Below, piece after piece: positions 45,780 through 52,694 of a DNA stretch of 56,981 nt. Below the pieces are notes generated by a model that made no database searches, was not told where the DNA came from, and saw nothing but the letters and a program-made list of their open reading frames with translations. The number at the start of each line of letters is the position of its first letter. Positions within the stretch are counted from its first letter, which is position 1. Both the position numbers and the translations under genes were made by a program. The stretch lies in NCBI GenBank assembly GCA_944322635.1, contig CALUPL010000075.1:1-56981 (forward strand), in the 5' to 3' direction. Origin of the DNA: an uncultured Mailhella sp. (GTDB lineage Bacteria > Desulfobacterota > Desulfovibrionia > Desulfovibrionales > Desulfovibrionaceae).

Positions 45780-47252
45780 CTAATAGTCCTCTTCTCCTAT
45801 GCCGAGCTGTTTCATTTTGTAGCGCAGACCGGGGCCGGTCAGCTCCATGATTCTTGCCGCCTTGGAAACGTTGCCGCCCGTCACGCGCAGCACATTGCGT
45901 ATGCATCGGGATTCGAAGGCATTAAGCTTTTCTTTAAGAGGAATGACGCTGTTTCTGCGAACGCTGCGGTAATCGTCGATGAAGGGAGTTTCTTCGGCAT
46001 TGGAGGGCTGCGGCTGAGATTCGGCCGCTCGTCTGTTGAGGCAGGCTTCCCGGAACTGCCTTGGCAGACAGTCTTCGGTAATGACGGTACGCTCGCCGAG
46101 AAGAGCAAGACTGCCTTCGATGACGTGCAGCAGTTCCCGGACGTTGCCCGGCCAGCTGTAGCCCCAGAACAGTTTCATGACGGAATCGGATATCCTTACG
46201 TCGGGATTTTCCCCGTCCCGCTGGAGAAACGAGGATATGAGCAGGGGAATGTCTTCCAGTCTTTCCCGCAGAGGAGGAACGGCGAGTCCGACGACGGCAA
46301 GCCGATAATAAAGGTCGTTGCGCAGAATGCCCCGGCTTACGGCTGTGAGCGGAGGTTCATTGAGAATGCTTATGACCCGGACGTCCACATCCTTTTCCGT
46401 GCTGGCTCCGAGTCTGCGGACTCTTTTTTCCTGGAGCACCCGCAGCAGTTTGGATTGAAGTCCGAGCGGCATGGAATTGAGTTCGTCGAGCAGCAGCGTT
46501 CCCCCGTCGGCCTTTTCAAAGAGACCGGGCTTGTCCGCGGCGTCGGTATAGGCTCCCTTTGACGTGCCGAAGAGTATGCCTTCCAGCAGATTTTCCGGTA
46601 TGGCCGCACAGTTGACCGCCACGAAGGGATGGTCCTTCCTCGGGCTTGCAGAGTGCAGTGCCTGGGCAAACAGTTCCTTGCCGGTGCCGTTTTCACCCCA
46701 GATCATGACCGGAACCGGACTTCTGGCGGCAACTTTTGCATCGTTTATGGCGCCGCGCAGGGCCGGATCGTGTCCGATGATGCTCTCGAACGTATAGCGG
46801 GTGCTTTCGCTGGCGGCGGCCGGAGCCCGCGTGTTCATTTTGGCCTCGCCGGTAAGAAGAGCGCTGTCCACCCATATGGTGAAGGCCAGAACGCCGTCCT
46901 TCCGCCCTTCCCGGAAGAGCGGATAGAAATCCGTTACGGAGGAAAAAAGGGAATTGTTGATGGTTTTGTACCAGTAGGCCTTTCGCAGAAGAGGCTCCCC
47001 CCGGTACAGGCACTCCATGGTGGGAATGCGGGTCATGCCGTTGGGCACGTACAGTTCCGTGATGTGCTTGCCCACCACCCCGGAGGTGCTGAACCCGTCC
47101 ACACGGGCCTGTATTTCATTCATATAGACGCACGTGCCCTCGCCGTCCACAATGGCCACTCCGATGCTCATGTGGTCCCAGATGGCCCGCATGGCAGGGG
47201 TCATGACATCTTCCATGCTGACGTCATGAAAGTTTTCCGTACCGATACGCAT
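45780..47252 (-). CDS. Sigma-54-dependent activator (PAS-AAA+-Fis) between APC permease and GRE2 operon
   Basis: A 490-residue enhancer-binding protein. An N-terminal PAS-like sensor occupies about residues 18-130. The AAA+ domain has Walker A GENGTGKE (186-193), the loop GAYTDA (233-238) in place of GAFTGA, and Walker B LLLDELN (253-259). The C-terminal Fis-type helix-turn-helix is NVSKAARIMELTGPGLRYKMKQLGI. The text FGTSKGAYTDAADKPGLFE is like RocR-type activators of amino acid catabolism. It is divergent from GRE2 and upstream of the APC permease gene, both of which have -24/-12 promoters, so it should switch on import and breakdown together. AAAGGA precedes the start. Confidence 0.93.
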   Translation of the reverse strand: MRIGTENFHDVSMEDVMTPAMRAIWDHMSIGVAIVDGEGTCVYMNEIQARVDGFSTSGVVGKHITELYVPNGMTRIPTMECLYRGEPLLRKAYWYKTINNSLFSSVTDFYPLFREGRKDGVLAFTIWVDSALLTGEAKMNTRAPAAASESTRYTFESIIGHDPALRGAINDAKVAARSPVPVMIWGENGTGKELFAQALHSASPRKDHPFVAVNCAAIPENLLEGILFGTSKGAYTDAADKPGLFEKADGGTLLLDELNSMPLGLQSKLLRVLQEKRVRRLGASTEKDVDVRVISILNEPPLTAVSRGILRNDLYYRLAVVGLAVPPLRERLEDIPLLISSFLQRDGENPDVRISDSVMKLFWGYSWPGNVRELLHVIEGSLALLGERTVITEDCLPRQFREACLNRRAAESQPQPSNAEETPFIDDYRSVRRNSVIPLKEKLNAFESRCIRNVLRVTGGNVSKAARIMELTGPGLRYKMKQLGIGEEDY

Positions 47253-47367
47253 AGGAATTCCTTTGTCACGGGGTCTGATAAATTTTTCTCATGTATAAAA
47301 AAATACTTTTTAAAAAGAAAGTTTTTTTTCTGGACTGAAAGCGTTTTAGAGCCGAAAAATGGCCGAA

Positions 47368-47385
47368 ATTATTTTATAAAATAAT
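47368..47385. repeat. 18-base palindrome upstream of the GRE2 promoter
   Basis: ATTATTTTATAAAATAAT is a perfect palindrome that ends 36 bases upstream of the -24 GG. Two GCCGAAA copies, four bases apart, lie just before it at 47351-47367. Any of these could bind the activator. Confidence 0.5.
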
Positions 47386-47417
47386 ATATTTCAGCTAATT
47401 ACAACACTGAAGAAAAA

Positions 47418-47437
47418 TTTGGCACACTTTGTGCATT
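47418..47437 (+). promoter_or_regulatory. Sigma-54 (-24/-12) promoter for the GRE2 operon
   Basis: TTTGGCACACTTTGTGCATT contains GG at 47421-47422 and GC at 47433-47434, exactly ten bases apart, with TGGCAC identical to the -24 consensus and a weaker TGTGCA at -12. The predicted start is near 47446, about 56 bases before the GRE2 ATG. Confidence 0.8.
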
Positions 47438-47501
47438 ATGTTTGGCAACAAGCAAACATCTTTTTCCAGTCCCCATAAAATTTTCCAACAGGAGACCCCT
47501 C

Positions 47502-49946
47502 ATGTCTGTCATGCAGTTCACTTCGCCTGCCCCCGTGGAAGGGCAGGGTTACGGCATCAACTGGGATACCGCCGAACAGCGCGTTCAGGAGCTGAAGGAT
47601 TTTCTGATGACCGCCCCGCAGGTCATGGATCCCGAGAGGCTTCGCTGCCTTCTGGACGTGTATGACGAATTTGCCGGCGAATCCACGCTCTATATCCGGG
47701 CGAAGCTGTTTGAGCGCGTTCTTTTGACCAAGAAGATATTTCTTGACGGCAATCCCATCGTCGGCACGCTTACGGGCATACGCTGCGGCGTGAATCCGTA
47801 TCCCGAGTGGAACGTGTCCTGGATCAAGGATGAAATGCAGCTTGCCAAGATGACTTCCCTTGGTGAAATGAAGATTCCCAAGGAGACGGAAGAGCTGCTG
47901 GAAAAGGTGTACAAGAAGTGGAAGAACCGCACCTGCATTGCCCTCAACAACAAGATGTACAAGGACAAGTACGGTGTGAATCCTGCTCAGTACTCCAAGG
48001 CGGGCATGTATTACGACAACGTGAGCGTGGCTTCCGGCTCCGGCATTGCCGACTACCCCAAGGCTCTCAACAAGGGCCTGCGCTGGGTGGTGGACGACCT
48101 GAAGAAGCGTCTGCACGACTGCCCCACCACGCTGGACAACAAGGAAAAACATGACCTCTATCGTGCCATGATCGTGGCTACGGAAGCCGTCATCGCCCAT
48201 TCCCACCGTTATGCCGAGCTTGCGGAAAAGACGGCCGAGGCCGAAACCGATCCGAAGAACAAGGCCGAGCTTCTGGAAATCGCGGAAATCTGCCGTCGTG
48301 TGCCCGAATACCCCGCCCGTAATTTCCGTGAAGCCATTCAGTCCTTCTGGTTCATCCATCTTGCCATTGAAGTGGAACAGATGGCCTGCGCCACCTCTCC
48401 GGGACGCTACGGCCAGTACATGTATCCCTTCTACAAGAAGGACATCGACGAAGGCAGACTGACGAAGGAGCAGGTCATCACCCTGTTGAAGTTCCAGTGG
48501 ATCAAGCACATGGAACTCGGTGAATATCAGGGCGGCTCCTATGCCAAGACGCTGTCCGGCCATACCGGTCAGACCATCACCATCGGCGGCGTGGATGCCT
48601 ATGGCCGCGATGCCAGCACCGAGCTTGAGGAACTGCTGCTTGAAACGCAGATACGTATGCGCGGCATTCAGCCCACGCTGACGCTGCTCTACCATCCCAA
48701 GCTCAAGACTTCCTACATGACCAAGGTTGTGGACTGCATCCGCGGCGGTTCCGGCCAGCCCCAGATTCTGAACAACACCGTGGTCATCGAACGCAACCTC
48801 GCCCGCTTTGCCCAGTACGAGGGCGGCATTACTCTTGAGGATGCCCGCAACTGCGGCAACTACGGCTGCGTTTCCACCGGCATCTGCGGCAAGGGCAGCT
48901 TCATCACACAGGAAGATCAGCCCTGCCTCGCCAAGGTCGTGGAACTTCTGCTTCACAACGGCAAGGACCCCTCCACCAAGAAGGTCGTGGGCGTACAGAC
49001 CGGCGATCCCTGCGAGTTCGGGAGCTTCGAAGAAATGTACGACGCCTGCAAGCAGCAGCTCAGGCATCTGTTCACCATTTCCCGGCACCACTCCGATCTC
49101 AGTCAGATGGCCCGTCTGCAGGTAGTTCCGAGCATTTTCCGTTCCGTCATGTACGACGGCTGCATTGAGAAGGGCATGTGCGAAGAGGCCGGCGGCACCA
49201 GATATCCGCAGGTCAACCCCATCATGACCGCCGGCGTGGACGCCGCCAACTCCCTGCTGGCCATCAAGCACCTGGTGTTCGACACGAAGAAGATCACCAT
49301 GGCTCAGCTTCTGGAGGCGCTGAACGCCAACTTCGAAGGTTATGAGGACATCCGCAAGATGTGCTTCGAGGCTCCCAAGCACGGCAACGACTATCCCGAA
49401 ATCGAGGAATTCGTGCAGCGCTTCTACCGGGACGTAGATGAAATACACAGCTCCATCGGTCCGGACTGCTTCGGTCACAGAACGCCTCTGGATGCCTACT
49501 CCCTTTCGTATCATAACTACTTCGGCTCTCTCATGGGCGCTCTGCCCACGGGACGCAAGGCCGGTGTGGCACTTACCGACGGCAGCGTGTCCGCCATGCC
49601 CGGTACCGACCATGAAGGCATTACCGCCCTCATCAAGTCCGGCGCGGAAGCCATCGACACCGTGCGCTATGGAGCCAACCACTTCAATGTGAAGTTCCTG
49701 CCCTCCGCGCTGGAAGGTCCGCAGGGTGCGCGCAACCTCATTTCGCTCATCAAGACCTATTGCGACTACGGCGGTTCGCACATCCAGTTCAACTGCGTGA
49801 GCTCCGAAACGCTGCAGGACGCGCAGGATCATCCGCAGGACTACAAGGATCTCGTGGTCCGCGTGGCCGGATTCAGCGCCTACTTCACCCGCCTCGACCG
49901 CGGCGTGCAGAATGAAATAATCAAGCGTACGGAATACGCCCAGTAA
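47502..49946 (+). CDS. Glycyl radical enzyme 2, atypical active site (Cys-Val-Ser)
   Basis: An 814-residue GRE. The radical glycine is Gly790 in RVAGFSAYF and the thiyl cysteine is Cys456 in CGNYGCVST. The residue two beyond the cysteine is Ser458, where lyases and decarboxylases (choline, diol, sulfonate, 4-hydroxyphenylacetate) have Glu. By memory the overall text is closest to hydroxyphenylacetate decarboxylase (for example ELEELLLETQIRMRGIQPTLTLLYHPKL and GSHIQFNCVSSETLQDAQ), and the missing acid recalls benzylsuccinate-synthase-type enzymes. The substrate is unknown. The APC permease and RocR-like activator point to an amino acid or amine-derived compound. The start at 47502 has AGGAG upstream. 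Confidence 0.9.
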   Translation: MSVMQFTSPAPVEGQGYGINWDTAEQRVQELKDFLMTAPQVMDPERLRCLLDVYDEFAGESTLYIRAKLFERVLLTKKIFLDGNPIVGTLTGIRCGVNPYPEWNVSWIKDEMQLAKMTSLGEMKIPKETEELLEKVYKKWKNRTCIALNNKMYKDKYGVNPAQYSKAGMYYDNVSVASGSGIADYPKALNKGLRWVVDDLKKRLHDCPTTLDNKEKHDLYRAMIVATEAVIAHSHRYAELAEKTAEAETDPKNKAELLEIAEICRRVPEYPARNFREAIQSFWFIHLAIEVEQMACATSPGRYGQYMYPFYKKDIDEGRLTKEQVITLLKFQWIKHMELGEYQGGSYAKTLSGHTGQTITIGGVDAYGRDASTELEELLLETQIRMRGIQPTLTLLYHPKLKTSYMTKVVDCIRGGSGQPQILNNTVVIERNLARFAQYEGGITLEDARNCGNYGCVSTGICGKGSFITQEDQPCLAKVVELLLHNGKDPSTKKVVGVQTGDPCEFGSFEEMYDACKQQLRHLFTISRHHSDLSQMARLQVVPSIFRSVMYDGCIEKGMCEEAGGTRYPQVNPIMTAGVDAANSLLAIKHLVFDTKKITMAQLLEALNANFEGYEDIRKMCFEAPKHGNDYPEIEEFVQRFYRDVDEIHSSIGPDCFGHRTPLDAYSLSYHNYFGSLMGALPTGRKAGVALTDGSVSAMPGTDHEGITALIKSGAEAIDTVRYGANHFNVKFLPSALEGPQGARNLISLIKTYCDYGGSHIQFNCVSSETLQDAQDHPQDYKDLVVRVAGFSAYFTRLDRGVQNEIIKRTEYAQ

Positions 49947-49957
49947 TCACCGCAAGG

Positions 49958-49978
49958 CGGCGGAGCACCGCTCCGCCG
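49958..49978 (+). repeat. Hairpin between GRE2 and its activase
   Basis: A nine-base GC stem (49958-49966 with 49970-49978) has a three-base ACC loop and no T run. It may protect the GRE2 message or reduce read-through into the activase gene, which is needed in smaller amounts. Confidence 0.55.
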
Positions 49979-50021
49979 TCCCCTGGTAGTCAAAAAAGTG
50001 CAATCCGCGGGGAGGGAAGCC

Positions 50022-50915
50022 ATGAGCAGGGGAACGGTTTACAATATTCAGCGCATGTCCACCAAGGACGGCCCCGGCATCAGAACCACCGTGTTCCTGA
50101 AAGGTTGCCCTCTTCGCTGCATCTGGTGCAGCAATCCTGAATCCCAGAGCGGGACTCCCGAGCTTTTGTTTTTCCGGGAACTGTGCACGGGATGCGGCGC
50201 CTGCGAAAAGGTTTGTCCTTCCGGGGCGATACGCATGGAAGGCGGCGTGTCTTCGCTGGACAGGGAAAAATGTCTCTCCTGCGGCGCCTGTGCGGACGTT
50301 TGCCCCTCCAAGTCCAGGGAAATGAGCGGCAGGGAAATGAGCGTGGACGAAGTGCTTGCCGTGGCCCGCAAAGATGCGCTCTTCTACGAAAACTCCGGCG
50401 GCGGCGTGACTTTCGGCGGAGGTGAGCCCACGGCGGGAGGTCAGTTTTTCCTCGATCTTCTGGAAGCTTCTCTGTATGAGGGCTGGCACGTCACGGTGGA
50501 TACCTGCGGGTTCTGCCCGGAGGAACGCTTCGACAAGGCCCTCGGTCTGGCGGATCTGTTCCTTTTCGACTGCAAGCACATGGATCCAGAAGCGCACAGA
50601 AGACTGACCGGCCGGGACAATGCTCTTATTCTACGCAACATGGGGGCGGCCCTCGAATCCGGCAAAGAAGTGCGCATACGCATGCCGCTCATGCCCGGGC
50701 TGAATGATTCCGAGGAGAATCTTGCCGCCATGGCGGAATTTTTCGGCAGGTACGGCCGATCCGAAATAGAAATCATGCCGTGTCATGCCTTCGGACGAAA
50801 CAAGTATCAGGCCCTCGGCAAGCCGTTGCCCCCGGTGGAGCAGTACACGCCGGAAGCTCTTCGCGAGGTTAGGGAACGTTTTGAGAGACACGGCCTTTCC
50901 ACCATTGTCGTATGA
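50022..50915 (+). CDS. Glycyl radical enzyme activase for GRE2 (radical SAM)
   Basis: A 297-residue activase that should install the radical on Gly790 of GRE2. The radical SAM triad is in GCPLRCIWC, and two ferredoxin inserts follow, CTGCGACEKVCP and CLSCGACADVCP, so three 4Fe-4S clusters are expected. FGGGEPTAGG takes the SAM-binding GGE position. It lies 75 bases after GRE2 with an intervening hairpin, and 27 bases before the selenoprotein gene. GGAGGGAAG is the ribosome binding site. It is a clear relative of the activase at 8971 but with many differences, so each pair should be specific. Confidence 0.93.
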   Translation: MSRGTVYNIQRMSTKDGPGIRTTVFLKGCPLRCIWCSNPESQSGTPELLFFRELCTGCGACEKVCPSGAIRMEGGVSSLDREKCLSCGACADVCPSKSREMSGREMSVDEVLAVARKDALFYENSGGGVTFGGGEPTAGGQFFLDLLEASLYEGWHVTVDTCGFCPEERFDKALGLADLFLFDCKHMDPEAHRRLTGRDNALILRNMGAALESGKEVRIRMPLMPGLNDSEENLAAMAEFFGRYGRSEIEIMPCHAFGRNKYQALGKPLPPVEQYTPEALREVRERFERHGLSTIVV

Positions 50916-50942
50916 CATGAATAAAACAGTCAAGGAGCAGCC

Positions 50943-51236
50943 ATGTTTACCGTGACCATAGGCGAGGAGATGCTGGAAAAGCTTCGCGCCATGCTGGAAG
51001 ATGAAGATGAGGACACCTGCATTCGTCTGCGCGAATACAAAGTCGGCGGCGGATGACACTGCAAGATCGTGCTCGGTCTGGGCATGGAAGAGATGGACGA
51101 AGACGAAGATGAGAAGATCGTCGTCGAGGACGTTCCCTTCATTGCGGACAATGATTTTCTGACAAAGTACGGCAAGGCTTACGAGCTGAGCTTCAATGAA
51201 GACAGGCAGGTCGTGCTGACGGCTCTGAACGCCTGA
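50943..51236 (+). CDS. HesB/IscA-like selenoprotein (TGA at 51054-51056 read as selenocysteine)
   Basis: The frame from ATG 50943 runs for 97 residues only if the TGA at codon 38 is translated. The predicted protein starts MFTVTIGEEMLEKL and reads GGGU at 35-38, then HCKIVLG. It aligns without gaps through residue 38 with the next gene, which has GGGC, and Sec38 matches its Cys38. HesB-like selenoproteins of this kind are a known family (TIGR01911). They resemble A-type iron-sulfur carriers but lack the C-terminal Cys-x-Cys, which is also absent here. A SECIS-like hairpin follows the TGA. AAGGAG precedes the start. Its role may be iron-sulfur or radical-related support of the GRE operon. Confidence 0.88.
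51054..51087 (+). promoter_or_regulatory. Sec codon TGA with bacterial SECIS-like hairpin
   Basis: An 8-base stem (51067-51074 with 51080-51087, some G-T pairs) carries the loop GGTCT at 51075-51079. The loop begins 19 bases after the TGA. The E. coli fdhF SECIS, as I recall it, also has GGUCU starting at position 19, and both begin UGACAC. This is strong support for selenocysteine insertion. Confidence 0.85.
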
Positions 51237-51308
51237 TAAGGGCGTTTGGGAAGGAGTTCTTCAGAACCGCCGGCTGTGAATCTGCTGAAAAACACGGGAG
51301 AGAGAACC

Positions 51309-51608
51309 ATGTTTACCGTAACTGTCAATGAAGAAATGCTGGCGAAACTCCGTTCCATGCTGGAAGATGAAGATGATGGAACCTGCGTTCGTCTGCGTGA
51401 GTACACGCTGGGCGGCGGCTGCCGTTCCCGCATCATTCTGGGCCTCGCTCTGGAAGAAAAGGATGAAGACGAGGACGAGAGCGTGGATGTGGAAGACGTG
51501 ACCTTCATTGCAGACAGCGATTTTCTGCTGAGGTACGGCCGGAAATTTGCCCTGACCTTCAACGATGAGAAGCAGGTCGAGGTGAAGGCCTTGGACTCCG
51601 ACAGCTGA
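51309..51608 (+). CDS. HesB/IscA-like protein, cysteine paralogue of the selenoprotein
   Basis: A 99-residue protein that aligns over its whole length with the selenoprotein just upstream: MFTVTVNEEMLAKL, EDTC-like at residues 23-26, GGGC at 35-38, an acidic segment (EEKDEDEDE) and FIADSDFLLRYG. Cys38 takes the place of Sec38. The C-terminal Cys-x-Cys of IscA is absent. The start at 51309 fits the shared MFTVT and has GGAGAGAG upstream; a TTG further up was rejected. It seems to be a tandem duplication in which one copy uses Sec and the other Cys. Confidence 0.9.
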   Translation: MFTVTVNEEMLAKLRSMLEDEDDGTCVRLREYTLGGGCRSRIILGLALEEKDEDEDESVDVEDVTFIADSDFLLRYGRKFALTFNDEKQVEVKALDSDS

Positions 51609-51760
51609 TGCGGGATGCTTCCTGCTGAAAGACGCGGGGAACCGCCGTTCCCGGTTTCCCGCGGAATCAGGCCCGTCTGCCGGTTTGTTCCGGAAGGCGG
51701 GCTTCTGCCGCAAGGAAAAGCAGACGTTTTTTCCCGAACGGCTCATCCGGGAGGAGATCA
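51609..51760. other. Gap between the HesB pair and the DUF169 gene
   Basis: An imperfect GC hairpin (GCCCGTCTGCCGG with CCGGAAGGCGGGC, about 51670-51701) lies here with no T run. GGGAGGAG precedes the next start, so read-through is likely. Confidence 0.5.
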
Positions 51761-52564
51761 ATGGACAGTTCCGATTTTACGCTCATGCATGACTTTCTCA
51801 TGCGTTCCCTTCGCCTCATGCATGAGCCGGTGGGCATCACCTTTATTTTTGACGAAGAAAGTCTGGGGACGATTCAAAGGCGCGGCGGGTACTGTGAACC
51901 CGTGCGTCCGCTTACCTTCTGTCAGGCGGAACTCGGGGCGCGCATGGAGGGGCGTACCGTGCTTCTGGACATGAAGAAGCTCTGGTGCCTTGACGCCCGC
52001 TGTTCGTTCGGCGTGGATGAGATAAGCGACCGGGTGGTGAACGATCTGCTGCGCTTCGGTACGGACAAGGAACAGGTTCGAGCCTTCGTGGAGAGCAAGC
52101 CTCGCATGGAGAAGGCTCCTCTGGCCGTGCTCATGCAGCCTCTTCGTTCCTGCACCGTACAGCCCGACGTAGTGCATTTCTGCTGTGACAATATGCAGGC
52201 CTATCACCTCGTGGATGACTGGATGGCCGTTTCAAACATACATCCCTTCCGGCCTTCCCTCAGCATGAATTCCGCAGTATGCGGCGGTACGGCGTTCAGC
52301 TTCATCCATGGCCAGGCCAACATGACGCTGGCCTGTGCGGGCAGTTACAATTCCGGCAAAATGGAGCGAGGAGAAGTCAACGTCATGATTCCCGGCTCGT
52401 ACATGCATGCCGTGGTTCGGCGCATGGCTTCCCGCGTGGAGGAAACGGGCGGCGTGTCCCTTACCCGTTCGGGCCATCCTTTCCCCGGTGCGGACATCTG
52501 TCAGAACTGTCCGCTCATAGTGTTCAGGGAAAAGGAGCCTCTGGAGCAGAGGGCGTCACTCTAG
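51761..52564 (+). CDS. DUF169-family protein
   Basis: A 267-residue soluble protein of the DUF169 family, whose function is not established; members occur near anaerobic and C1/cofactor genes. It shows EPVGITFIF, VVHFCCDNMQAYHLVDDWM, ACAGSYNSGKMERGEVNVMIPGSYMHAVVRRM, and a Cys pair CQNCP at the end. Many cysteines (about ten) suggest metal or redox use. It is probably the last gene of the GRE2 operon, after the HesB pair, so it may be part of the same pathway. GGGAGGAG is the ribosome binding site. Confidence 0.8.
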   Translation: MDSSDFTLMHDFLMRSLRLMHEPVGITFIFDEESLGTIQRRGGYCEPVRPLTFCQAELGARMEGRTVLLDMKKLWCLDARCSFGVDEISDRVVNDLLRFGTDKEQVRAFVESKPRMEKAPLAVLMQPLRSCTVQPDVVHFCCDNMQAYHLVDDWMAVSNIHPFRPSLSMNSAVCGGTAFSFIHGQANMTLACAGSYNSGKMERGEVNVMIPGSYMHAVVRRMASRVEETGGVSLTRSGHPFPGADICQNCPLIVFREKEPLEQRASL

Positions 52565-52598
52565 AAGCCCTGCGAAAGGGGCCGGGAATGAATGCTGC

Positions 52599-52632
52599 AT
52601 GAGCCGCTTTCCTTTCAAGGAAGGCGGCTCAT
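52599..52632. terminator. Long inverted repeat between the DUF169 gene and the helicase gene
   Basis: ATGAGCCGCTTTCCTT pairs with AAGGAAGGCGGCTCAT (one wobble), almost without a loop. No T run follows on either strand. It lies between the convergent ends of the two genes and may still terminate or protect both transcripts. Confidence 0.5.
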
Positions 52633-52694
52633 GCCGTTGTGGAAAAGGGTGTGCAGAATGCTCGGGGGCCGCCTTTTCTCCCTTTGCGTCCATG

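Noticed and set aside
47442..47501. TTG start 20 codons upstream of GRE2
   Set aside because: It lies before or at the predicted sigma-54 transcription start, and the ATG at 47502 has a good AGGAG site.
47436..49832. Antisense frame over GRE2
   Set aside because: It is a shadow of the GRE2 codon bias, and GRE2 has clear catalytic motifs.
51054..51056. The TGA as a true stop or frameshift making a pseudogene
   Set aside because: The frame continues beyond it with full similarity to the next gene, Cys stands at the same site there, and a SECIS-like hairpin follows at the fdhF spacing.
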